The notes below the pieces were generated by a model. That model did not search any database. It was not told where the DNA came from and was given only the letters and a program-made list of their open reading frames with translations. A DNA stretch of 64,000 bases from Paramyrothecium sp. XJ0827 (taxonomy: Eukaryota; Ascomycota; Sordariomycetes; Hypocreales; Stachybotryaceae), in assembly GCA_020881915.1 (NCBI GenBank), contig JAJFPB010000012.1, forward strand, positions 124,001 through 188,000, given 5' to 3'. Shown in pieces: positions 1-10,106 of this stretch; position 1 is the stretch's first letter, and each line of letters starts with the position of its first letter. The position numbers were made by a program, and so were the translations under genes.

Positions 1-493
1 CGAGTTCTGACGAGTCTTGCTGAACTGGGTATTTAAGAAAACCTGAGACGAGTATCGGTCACACACGACGGCTCTGTTAACCCCAAGGCAAATGCCCACC
101 CGCGTCCCTTTCCAAGCGTTATAACAGACCTCTAGCGGTTATGGCTTTTCTGAATTTAACTCTGATATCGTACGCTTCTCATAAGCGCGTATCTTATCAA
201 GGAAAATATGCTACCCTACAGTTCGTGAAATTCGTCTGTATTTATGTGATCAAGAAAGTAACATCATAGTACAATTTTTAACGACGCGACGCAGAAGCAA
301 ATAGTGGGAACCTACACACAAAGAAATAACTCGCATTCCACAAGTAACCCAGTGCAGTCAAATAAATGATGTGAGAAATTAATCTACCTCATCTAAGTTC
401 TAATGTAGATGAGACAGTCACGTAGATTAACGAGAAATTAGCTTTAGAAACGTGGTCATTTAGAATTAAACTTGTTGCAACCCGAATTGAGTT
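1..493. other. Gene-poor spacer
   Basis: No coding region is supported here. The stretch is AT-rich with stops in all frames. The only visible structure is an imperfect hairpin at 380-431, listed separately. Confidence 0.5.
380..431. repeat. Imperfect inverted repeat (hairpin)
   Basis: The arm at 380-395 (TTAATCTAC followed by CTCATCT) pairs with AGATGAG at 408-414 and GTAGATTAA at 423-431. The right arm carries an 8-nt bulge at 415-422 and the loop is about 12 nt. It lies about 60 bp beyond the stop codon of the minus-strand gene ending at 494, so it may belong to that gene's 3' region. No function is established. Confidence 0.5.
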
Positions 494-1601
494 TTATTCC
501 CAGTTCTCAATCCTCTTGTAGGACTTGTGAGTGCTGTGAACCTCGCGCTTTGCCGTAATTGATCGCTTGCGAAGGGCTCGGGATTCGTCGTCAATATCAA
601 GGCAACCATCGACTCGCTGTGTGGCACATAGAGGCGTAAGAGTCTTGCTTTTCATATCGCAGAAGAAGCCGTCACTCCCAATAAAGTCCGGACCCCAGGA
701 AGTTGCCGAGTTGCAAAGATTCTCTGCATTGTGACTCGTGATATTTGAGATAATTAAGTTCTCCTCCATCCAAGGAAGCCGGGCACGATTATCTCGTTTG
801 CCTGGTTGTGCTGCGAAGGCAAGTCAGTTATCGTTGAACAAAAAGAAGTGGCGCAAGCAGGGAGTCTACCGTTAATTGGGCCATTATCTTCGCCCCAAGC
901 GGTCGCGCTGCAAGCCTCGCTATGTTTGTACGTATCAGAGACTTTCTGTCCGTACGCCCTGATGTTGAACTTAAGGGCGGCGCTTGGAACATCCCCAGTA
1001 TGGTCCGCATCAAGCCAGGTGCATTTTGGAACATAATCCTCGTCGGAGTCCTTTTTTGTACCAGCCCTCTGGTTTTGCTCATACCAGTTCTGTCCACAAT
1101 TGTAGCCAATATCTCCGGTCCAGGCGCCGCTCCCATTTGTCTTGTCGTACTGCTGAACAGTGATCCAAGCGATACAAACAGCGTTGTTATCAATAGCAAC
1201 GCCGACGTACTCTGCTTGTGCACCGGGGGACTCTTGGTCGACAATTATCTCTTTATAATCCCCACTCTTAATATTAGTACCATCGCCTTTGCCTAAGTAA
1301 AAGTTATCAACGTCCCAGGCATAAACTGCAGCGATATCCCCATCCTTATCGAGGTTAATATTACTATTGCGATAATGTCAGACCTTGTCAAACTTACCAT
1401 GCCAGGGTCATCTTTTGCATTTCTTCCGGCTTTAATGCTAATTGTAGCACCCTGATCAGGTGCTGGCTCTGGCATAAGACTCTGGAAAAAGCTGACGATG
1501 CCGAGAACATCGCCGACCAAACCAATTGCATCAATAGCCGTAGACATTGTTAAGGGTGAAATATAAGTAATGTGAATAGTAAGAAAAGCAATGTAGAGCA
1601 A
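494..1601 (-). CDS. Unrecognised 331-aa protein, three exons
   Basis: I do not recognise the family. Three exons join in phase: 1601-1398, 1344-870 and 810-494 (996 nt, 331 aa). The second intron (869-811) is a textbook fungal intron with an AACTGAC branch site just before TTCGCAG. The first intron (1397-1345) begins GTAAGT; an alternative acceptor inside it would break the frame. The N-terminus is hydrophobic (MLYIAFLTI...), and a second Met at 1547 starts an amphipathic stretch (MSTAIDAIGLVGDVLGIV). The middle is rich in Asp, Trp and Tyr with several Cys (for example IGYNCGQNW and VPKCTW), which looks extracellular. The C-terminus carries basic pairs (LRKRS, AKRE, YKRIE) that could be processing sites. 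No gene neighbour suggests a role. Confidence 0.6.
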
Positions 1602-2675
1602 GAGCTTTAAGGATGGATAATGATTGCGTGTGTATCTCGGGTTGAGCCTCTTTGGCTTGGAGAATCAGGCGTTTATATAATTATCTCTTCGAATCGAGGC
1701 TCTACTTTGGACTCTAGACGTCATCATGAAGTAGATTCCTCCTATAGCTACCTTCTAGCCAATACACCCAAGAACAACTATTCGCGCACAAGAGATCGGC
1801 AAACCGGTTAACCAGGTGCTCGCTTGACCAAAGTGAAGTTCCGAGTCACTAAAATTGGAACTACCTCGGAAAATCACCATGTTCCATGTATAGCTCGTCT
1901 ATTACACCAGGGATTTGATCCCAACTTTGGACTCTTTACAACGTGGCAAAATCCCACCCTCATTTCCGGATGAAATGCAGGCTTGGGGGCCAACATAAGT
2001 GACGTAAACTTTACAGATTTTCCCGTTCTTGTTTCCTTTTATGCTCCCAAGAGTTGATCGAGGGGAGGAATATTCCTAAGGGTGGTGGAAATCTTGTCGA
2101 TCCTCTACAGTCTAGAAAAGCTTCGTTGGCCCCCAGGAAGCGGAAACCGCGGTCAGCCTAACTACCAACAACACGATGAGGAGGTCCAAAAATGGAATAT
2201 GACTTTATGTGATTCTCAAAATAACACCATTGCGTCATGCTGATTGCGCAACCTGCGGATTTACGAACTTCTCTATGCTAAAATGACAAGACCCAGGGCT
2301 ATTATCACATGCGACTCGAGTAACTATCTACGAGGATGTCAATGCTGCGATCTGATACGTGCACCTGTCTGACTAGGGGGCCAACCTCCGTGGTCCGTGA
2401 ACAGAAATCTTAGCCCAGATGTAACGCGCAACGTCATTTTTGACGTATTATTCGCCAGTACTTGAAGGCTGCTGTGCGCGTTTTGAACGATAACAGAAGC
2501 CTGAAGCAGGATGAAGAGTATTTATGACACAACATGTATAAAGAGTTAACATGAAGATAACTCTAAAAATCCATTCCGCCATCATATTCATCTTGATATC
2601 TCCCAATTACTGAAATCCCTATAAAATTAGTGGAAACTTGTTCCCTTTCTAGGTTATCGTCCAACCTTGGTAATC
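1602..2675. other. Intergenic region, no gene seen
   Basis: Only short spurious frames occur here. The stretch should contain the promoters of the minus-strand gene starting at 1601 and the plus-strand gene starting at 2676. No distinctive repeat was noticed. Confidence 0.5.
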
Positions 2676-3032
2676 ATGAAGTCCCAAGTCCTTCTTCTTG
2701 TCAGCATTAGCGCGTCTACTGCTATCATGGCTGTTGCTCTCGCGCTTCCAAACCAAAGGCGCCAGATCAATGACCTTCCGGAATGCCAGAATGGCAAAGA
2801 TGGTCCTGATTCAAACCTCTTCTTTAGCGGTATGTAGACAGAGCTTGTCCACTACGCTTATTTTGCTTCATCCGCAGTGTCTGATGCGTTTCTACTAGGC
2901 GACTGCGATGATAAATGTATCTACACAGAGGATGCCGAGGGAGATAATAGGGGTCTTAACTGCTTGGGATACTGCACATACTCCATGGGCGTAGGCGGTA
3001 TGGGCAGCTGGTCATGTGTTGGAGAGCAATAA
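2676..3032 (+). CDS. Small secreted cysteine-rich protein (95 aa)
   Basis: Two exons, 2676-2829 and 2899-3032, join in phase to give 95 aa. The intron (2830-2898) begins GTATGT and ends CTACTAG. The N-terminus has a clear signal peptide (MKSQVLLLVSISAS..., cleavage expected near ALALP). The mature part holds six cysteines (contexts PECQ, GDCDDKC, LNC, GYC, WSC), enough for three disulfides, and ends in a Gly/Met/Ser-rich segment. Length, secretion signal and even Cys count fit the general class of fungal small secreted cysteine-rich proteins, which includes candidate effectors. No specific family was recognised, so the role is inference only. A TATAAAA-like element lies about 60 bp upstream (near 2620). 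Confidence 0.65.
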
Positions 3033-3851
3033 GACCTGCAAGAATTGCAGATGTAAACGAGAAGGGTTTTAAGATGTCTCAGGTTTTAGGATGAGTTTAT
3101 TAACTTGAGTTATTCACATGCAACGGAATGAATTCAGCAACCTTGTCTAAGGGACCTCTTTGAGAGAAGGCGCGTAGCATGCTAGAGCATTAGTCTTTCT
3201 CTTGTGCACATAAACTCGTTGATCTGGACATAGACAATGTAAAGACGTTGGTTATCATAGCTTTCGTAAACGTGGCATTTTCATTACATCAAGAACAGTT
3301 CTTGTTTTTGTTTTAGCCTGGTTTGTTGACCACAGGTTGGAAGTAGACCCTTTGCAGATGCCGTTTTCGGCTAAAATCACCGGCGCGGGAATTAGGTGTT
3401 TACTTTTGTGTCATAGGGGATTTATCTTATCTAATATGGAGCCTTGGACCTAACTTCAAGTTGACGTACTCTGTAGTTCCATGCCATCATAGGAGTTTTG
3501 TTGGTTGTAAGCTCCTGGCACATTGCCCATTTCAGCGATTGTTGTGCGCATTCTAGGCCTTTGCGGTAAATAACTCGTCGATCATGACATAGCGAGGCTT
3601 CGCTTCAAACATGACTTCTTGGTCTATCAGTAGGCCAGGTGATCTGTACTTCACAAATTTGGTTCACCGGGCTGTGCGACTGGCCGATCATGAACCAACA
3701 ACGCTTACATTGGGTGTGACGTCAAGGCATATTGGAAGGCCAGGCTACTTCTAATTTATGGACATTTATCCCCTCCTCGTCTTCACTGGTTATTTTACAA
3801 CGCTGCACCACCTTCAAGCATCACCTAAACTTGAACGGTCGCTTGAACAAT
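3033..3851. other. Intergenic region, no gene seen
   Basis: No supported coding sequence. The open frame that begins at 3758 enters the next gene without a recognised N-terminus and is treated under that gene. Confidence 0.45.
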
Positions 3852-4591
3852 ATGGACTTCAAAAAACTCGCCCTATATGCACTTACCACACCACTAATAT
3901 TCGCGCAGACCATGGGAGGGTAAGAATGACCCGACATTTAATCGCAGTATCGGTATTAAAAAGACAAAGGGACGCCAACCTTACAATTGCTTTTTTTTCA
4001 GACAATCAAGAATTAGCATGTCAGGATGACCCCTTAACGGGTTTGGTCCTCGCAACGGCCAGCATTTCAACAGCTATAACATGTTTCAATGTTTTACAAA
4101 TATTTTCTCAGGATCACAATTCTGGATTTCAAAACTCAACAGACCGATCTTATTATCCTAACGGCACTAGACCGGTCGACGGCATCGAATGGCTGCTCCA
4201 AAACAAGGGGGGCTTCAACATCAAAGCGAATTACTCTCGCGTCTGGTACAACCAAGTCAACGTCTCGCAGTCCGAACCTGGCCAAGACGGGACCTGGGCA
4301 TTTCGTGTCTACCCTTACGACAACTGCGAAGTGGATGAAGCTGGCGCGGACGTTGACATAGAGCAAGTCCCTTCCTTTACAACAAGTTGCCAGACTGAGG
4401 ATGGTGGCCAGTGCCAAACTGTGCCGTATTCGATCCGGAGCTTTGGAATAAGCTCAGCAGGAGGGTACAATGAAAGGAACGGCGAGTGTAGCAATTGGAC
4501 CTACCCTGGGGCCGCACCATCGTTAGGACACCGGGTTTTGTACCTTGCTCCAGCCATGGCAGGCTTAACAGCAATCTTTTTGGTTCTTTAA
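3852..4591 (+). CDS. Secreted, probably GPI-anchored protein of unknown function
   Basis: The ATG at 3852 opens a signal peptide (MDFKKLALYALTTPLIFAQ), followed by a good donor GTAAGA at 3920 and a poly-T acceptor ending at 4001. The body from about 4002 to 4591 has several N-glycosylation sequons (NST, NGT, NYS, NVS, NWT), scattered cysteines (ACQ, DNCE, TSCQ, GQCQ, GECS), and a C-terminal hydrophobic tail after PGAAPSLG that looks like a GPI-attachment signal. A problem remains: joining 3919 to 4002 leaves the downstream frame off by one. Either a different acceptor (for example after 4062) is used or there is an indel. An uninterrupted frame from 3758 also reads through, but it lacks a signal peptide. 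The family was not recognised. Confidence 0.5.
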
Positions 4592-4816
4592 AGATGCCTT
4601 CCCCTAAGTGTCAAAGACGTTTTTCCCGTCGCAATGTAACTAGGATGTATATTTATCGTTAGCTTTGAGGCCATTGGCACTCCAAAGTAAAGAAAGGTAC
4701 TACGGCGTCATGACCATTTCTCCACATAAGACATAAAAGTTGCTACTAGCCAGGGACGTCATATGAGTGCACTTCCAATAATCTGACCCGACACTTAAGA
4801 CTAGAGTCTAACTAGA

Positions 4817-5574
4817 CTACCAGGGCTTGATCGTTCGACCTTCAATAAATCCACCAGCAGGTCGCCACATGGGCCAGAAGCTGAACCGGCCGACCTTTGC
4901 TTCCATCGTGTTCCATGCTTCATCCGCTTCATCCGTCTTGGGGATAATTTCGTTCTCCTCGATAAGAACGAAGCCATTCCTTTCATATAATGGTTTTCCA
5001 ACGGGTGTTGAGTCCAGAAAGAATTCGACTTTCATCTCATCAGCTTTACTCAGACCCCACTCCATGAACTGCTGTGCGATGCCCTTTCGTCGGTATAATG
5101 GATGAACACTAATAATAAACATGACTTCAGTTGTTAGCATCTTGCCCTTGTTCACAGCTTAAATACTAACAAATATGTGGTCTGGGGCAAATTCGAACCC
5201 TGGGCGCACTGATTTGCTCCAGTGCTTGCTCAGTAAACCTGCGAGAGCCGTCATCGGGAAACCAGGTGACAGGATCATCGGAACCACCCTCGAACGGGTT
5301 AGTCGAGTGTATATTCCACAGCGTAGTGCCCACCAATTTTCCAGTGTCCAGGTCGACAATCTTTTGCCAGTAGCTGGAAGGATCACCAGCGTGCCAGGCC
5401 TCTAGCCGCGCTGCTGCCTCCTTGATGGCTCTCGCGAGCTTCGTCTCCCTCTCCATGGATTGGAAAGAATATGTGGAAGAATCTCTGAGGTGGGTTCTCG
5501 TACACCTCGAACATCAAACGAGCGAAAGCGTCAAAATCGCCAGGCAGACTTGCCTCTTGCATTTGAAATGGCAT
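4817..5574 (-). CDS. GNAT-family N-acetyltransferase, frameshifted
   Basis: This is a fungal GNAT acetyltransferase that would transfer acetyl from acetyl-CoA to a small molecule or amine; the substrate is unknown. Start MPFQMQEASLPGDF at 5574. The first part reads to FFPIHGEGDEARE, then the frame changes near 5427-5439 to continue AIKEAAARLEAWH. One extra base between GAGAG and CCATC restores a continuous domain. An intron at 5170-5125 (GTTAGT ... CTGAAG, branch GCTAAC) joins PHI to FMFIISVHPLYRRKG, which contains the acetyl-CoA-binding R/QxxGxG/A-like segment (RRKGIAQQFMEWG). The last motif, GKPLYERNGF, is typical of the family. The final exon is 5124-4817. Because of the frameshift the gene may be a pseudogene or a sequencing error. 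Confidence 0.75.
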
Positions 5575-5622
5575 AGCGATTGATTTGGGGGACAAGATGG
5601 CGAGGGAACTCGTAGCATCCAA

Positions 5623-7226
5623 GAGAACACGTTAGTACGGGCAGTTAAGATGGATGGCCATAGTTATGCATCCCTTCAACTGCCAAAGAGCGACCGTTGG
5701 TCGTGCCATGTCAGTGAGCCGAGTGACCCGGAAGAGAAGGTGGCATTGTCCACCTTTTCGTAAGCGAGGGCAGACCCGGAACACTAAGGGTCGCGACGTG
5801 GTCAACCTGTTGGGCACAGTGGGCACGTCATCTTACGCTTTGCAGCTAACCGCCCCATCGCCCGCATATTGCGGCCGCAAAAGAGATTTCGCCCAGGTCT
5901 AATTGCGGTCGACTGTAACCGAAGCATTGACATACCTTGCAGGTAATCTTGGTCGTCTGCTGTGTTGTGGACAACCTTCTTCCCACGAGGAGCCGTCCTG
6001 GACCAACAAGTTCACTGCCTTCGACTCCGTCTAACCGCAAGTGGCGCGTCATTGAAATGAAAGGACAACACAAGCAATAACGCATCAAAGAACCGTGTGC
6101 CCGAGAATGATCCTGATGCAACACAATATCATCATGCCGGCGGCTACCTAAAATAAGTCGCTTAACTGGCGAGTCGGCAATCGAGCTATAGGATGTTAAT
6201 CTTGTGTGGGTGACTCGTTGAAAGACCCAACGTGGCAATCCCCAGTGATTATGGAGTACGTGGTCGACTCGTGCTCGCGGGCGCCAAAAGACACCATCTA
6301 AGACATATTACGGCTGTTAATAAGGAAAATTACGTTCAATCTGTAGTCACGGGCAGTCGAGTTCATGTTGAATGCAAAGACAAGGGCGTCTGGAGACTCC
6401 ACGTCGAGCCAGTCTACGACTGCAAAATGGCTATTCTGCTCCTTGAATGCTGATATGAGTCTACTCAGGCTGGATACCACGCACCGTTCACAGGCTGGAG
6501 TAGCAAGGAGCATTATATCGATTAAATAAATCCCAGTCCCGTCTAGCTCGATGAAAGGGAATAACACAATTTAAATCGAAGAATGAACAGAAAGAATGTT
6601 GTGAAACAAACATCGGCCATTCCTCGCTAATACATAAATACCAGGTGTCCTGAGACTCAACTCATTGAACAAGGCCACGCTGCTCGTCGTGGAGACTAAT
6701 CCAATTCATGTAGTAAATCGAGAAGAAGTGTCACTTTGCGCAGGAGGCTGTAATTTACCACTCATCTTACATACAGTCAAGAAAAGCATCAGACATTATC
6801 GAGGACGTGCTAAGTCGGCAGCCAGTGATCTTCACAACGGTCTGTTTCATACGATAAGCTGGTGGGGAGTGGCTGCGGGACACTAGTATAACCGAAGCAT
6901 CTCCTGACATTGGAGATATTATCTTGGCAGTTTGGAGAGCTTAGCCTGGGGCCGAATTAGAGTCAAAGATTATCACACTACTTACGAAGGCAGGCAGACT
7001 CACTTCACAAGCCGAATAAATTGTTAAGTTGATATCCGCAGGGAAAAGGGAAATAGTAAAATGGTGGAAGAGGTACTCGAATTGGACAAAAACACCAGAC
7101 CATTCATGAAGCGCGCATTAGCAATCAACCTGTACCATGTCCGCTTAAATTGAGTGTCTTTCTATCAGCCGGCTTTGCCTATTAGGCACACCAAGGATTC
7201 GACGTCAGCATCTTGGAAATAGAAAC
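5623..7226. other. Intergenic region, no supported gene
   Basis: Open frames at 5846-6238 (minus), 6232-6453 (plus) and 6298-6567 (minus) show no family resemblance, lack convincing starts, and overlap each other. A multi-exon gene with very short exons cannot be excluded, but none could be assembled. Confidence 0.4.
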
Positions 7227-8005
7227 TCATTCAACCTGCCGCAATGCCCCCGTCTCAATATCCAGCGCGTAGCCGACAACGCGAGTTTCAGAGGCTAAGA
7301 ACGGCCAGTTCTTTATATCTTCCACGTCATGACGGATGCTTTCGTCAAGGCCAATGCTGACATGACTATTAGTATGCCTGGATGCTTTCGGGCTTATCCC
7401 TTACCTTTTGAATGTCCCAAATCGAAGGTTCTCGAGAGAAGAAGCATGGGCAGGTGCTCTCTCGCCGAGCTTTATACGGACCTCATCGTCGGTCGTAAAC
7501 AGTCCACCACAATCTAGCTTCCTTAGTGCGGCTCACTTTACTAGAGACGCATACGTACCTGTGTGATGAACTACAATGATTAGGGCCATTGGAGCAATGG
7601 TGCCCATGACCGCAAGGCTCCGAAAAGCATCCGTGGCGCGACCACCAGCATTGCGAATGACAATCGCCTCTGTGGTAGTATTAGTTGCAAAACCGTTTAA
7701 GTCTTAATTTTAGTAGACTCACCGAATGGCTTAAGACCAAAGTATTGGGTTGGATCAATACGGGTGTCAGAGCAAGATACTAAAAATGATCAGTTTCCAA
7801 TCAGGTAATCATTGATAAAGGTGGCGTACAAATACAGATAGTACCGCCACCGGCATCACGCCTCATCGCAAGCATTTGCTCAAGCAAAGGAGGCGATTGA
7901 TACGTCTTGAGCGACTCCCTAGCAGCAATTTAGCCATCATTCCAGACATCCATAGCAGATACCGTACTCGTTCCGGTCGAGGAATTCCTGGAGCTTTGCT
8001 GCCAT
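7227..8005 (-). CDS. Beta-carbonic anhydrase (177 aa, six exons)
   Basis: Reversible hydration of CO2 to bicarbonate. Six short exons (8005-7968, 7918-7830, 7779-7723, 7669-7559, 7513-7405, 7356-7227) join in phase, and all five introns are GT-AG. The protein starts MAAKLQEFLDRNE. The zinc/catalytic motif CSDTR is at residues 45-49 (C45 ligand, D47-R49 dyad), followed by IRNAGGR and then HHTDC with H97 and C100 as the other zinc ligands. The C-terminal half (ETRVVGYALDIETG) matches the single-domain fungal beta-CA type of about 170-180 aa. No targeting sequence is evident, so it is probably cytosolic. No exon exceeds about 43 codons, so a single-ORF scan would miss the gene. All key residues are present and the gene looks intact. 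Confidence 0.9.
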
Positions 8006-8983
8006 GATGAGCGATGTGTCGGGTGGTGAGTTGCCGAGATTGTACGAGCACCTGGGAAGAGCAGGATACACAGAAACCCATGTGAGAGTGATTCGCAATT
8101 CATCATATTTACACAAGGCTATTGTGTTATTATATAAGTTCTTGAGGTATCATCGTGAAGTAGAGCATCTAGGCTAGCTTGTCAGCTTGATTACTGATCA
8201 ACGTGCCCACAGGGCGCCTGTTTAGTGATACTTGTCCTCATGCGCCGCTCAACGGTCAGTTACTGTGGAGACCAAATTGTTCCCGAGAACTTTTAGTTGA
8301 TACGTTGCATTACTTGCTATGATTTCGTTGGGGAAAAACGACGTCAACAGAATATCTCAACTGCTGAGAGTGGCTGAGCTCCGACGTTTCCAGAACACTA
8401 GCTACGGATTTTTCAAGTTGCCTTACTTAGCCACGTTGCAAGTGTGCGACGAATCACTAATCCATAATCGCGTTCAAGTTTGCTGAGACGATTAATGTTG
8501 GGATTTCCGCAGATAGAAATTGCGATTGTCACACACAGGCGTCACGAGTGTACGGCGATCGCTCCACTGGCTGTCCCGGGATGCAGCACTGACTTACCAT
8601 TGCATAATAGCATGTCGGTATCATTGTGTAAGGACTTTGTGCAAATATTACCATGGAAGAGCAAACCATGGATACTGTCCAGTCTCTACGATAATTCAGA
8701 CCTGTAGGTCACTTTCCTAGTAAGCCTTTAATAGTTCCACACTTACACCGCATGGGTGTCGAGATCGACACAACTTCATAACCATTACCGATTCTTCTGC
8801 AGATAAATACAACTCCATGATCAATCAATTGCTGCGTAGACCCTGCGCGTCTCCGAATCAAGTTGATACCTTTAGAAACCCTTGAGAAAGACGCGAGTGT
8901 CACTTCTAGATCAAGTCTTTCACACGCATTCGTTCTCACGCACGTTGAATATTGTGACAGTTTCGAGTTTCGGCATCTTCTGT
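8006..8983. other. Intergenic region, no gene seen
   Basis: This stretch contains the carbonic anhydrase promoter and the 3' flank of the acyltransferase gene. Open frames at 8480-8707 (plus) and 8709-8987 (minus) have no recognisable content. Confidence 0.45.
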
Positions 8984-10106
8984 TCACTTTCCGACTGTGA
9001 GCTGCACCTGTTCATCATATTCCGTCGGCCTGCCGAATGTTACTTGTGCCCTCTTCGTTGTCAAGTTCATGATGATATTGAACAATGTTTGAGTCTCGCA
9101 CCCATTGACTTGGCACCTGTTGATTGCTGCTGGATATCCTTCTTCGTCTTTGAAAATGTCGAACAGCTCCTCATATCCAGGACTAGACGCCAACTTTCCA
9201 CTTGCCAGCTCTGCCATGCGTGCAGTTCGGTGTGGTGAGTCCACTAGCCATGGAGGCTCTTCCACTCCAGGATGGTCCAGGATCAAGTGATTTGCATGAA
9301 CTATTTTAAACTCGGCATCCATTTGAATCTCTCGAATTTCGACACTCGTACACTCAAGGCCAGTTGAGCCGGTACTGTCTGCAATTAAAAAATGGGCGCT
9401 GCCAGCTATTCCCGCCTTCGTGAGCCGAGTGATGGCCTCGTGACGAGAACTGCTTTCAAGAATGGTCCTCATTGCAAGGTGGACTGGGAGTTTGTTTCTA
9501 TCAATGCCGTGAGCGCGAATAGCATTCAAACAGATGCCGAGTCCCTCGCAATTGAAGCCGATCTTGCCGATAATGCCACCTTCGGTAACCATGACGAAGT
9601 AGGGCTTCTCTGACGCTGGCTGTGAGACGTAACAAATAAATAAATTATTGCGCTGTTCTTTTTGCCAATCCCAATTCTGCGCAAGCACAGAATCTCCGCG
9701 CGGCAATTTGTATGCCAAGGACGTGCATCCATCAATCGGTAGGCTGGGCTTGCGCAGCGTAAAAAGACCGAAGGTAATTTCAGTACGAACGTTGAGCGCC
9801 AATACGTCCAGAAAGTCCACTCCAGCACCGTCAGCGACGCCTTGCATCTCTTGAACATAGCCGGGACAAATGCTGGACAGAGAGTCCACGAATTTTGCTG
9901 CCTCTGCACGCACGGCTTCCCAACCCATTGAACATGTTGATTCGAATAAGGCTTCATAGAACGCAAGAGAGCCTTTCACTTTTGTCGCAGCGCCGGTGCC
10001 ATGCTGATTCCCTATCTGGGGGTTTCTTCAGCCAGGTTATCCTTGGATCCAGTCCGGATTGATTGCACACCTCATAAGCCGTTCCTGAGCAGTATATTTC
10101 AAGCAT
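8984..10106 (-). CDS. Isopenicillin N acyltransferase-like (C45 family Ntn hydrolase)
   Basis: This belongs to the acyl-CoA:6-aminopenicillanate acyltransferase (AT/IAT, penDE-like) family. These are proenzymes that self-cleave at a Gly-Cys bond, freeing an N-terminal Cys nucleophile. Exon 1 is 10106-10071 (MLEIYCSGTAYE); an intron at 10070-10016 (GTGTGC ... CCCCCAG) joins it to IGNQHGTGAA, restoring the family's usual N-terminus. Exon 2 is 10015-8984, giving 355 aa, the normal family length (about 357). The cleavage site DGCTS is visible with G108-C109, followed by AQNWDWQ, another family hallmark. Stand-alone AT-like genes are common in fungi that make no penicillin, and no pcbAB or pcbC homologue is in this window, so its acyl acceptor is unknown. 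It may be peroxisomal, but no clear PTS1 is visible (C-terminus TVGK). Confidence 0.88.

Noticed and set aside
5183..5205. GGTTCGAAT-like sequence resembling a tRNA T-loop
   Set aside because: It lies inside the GNAT coding sequence and no cloverleaf arms surround it.
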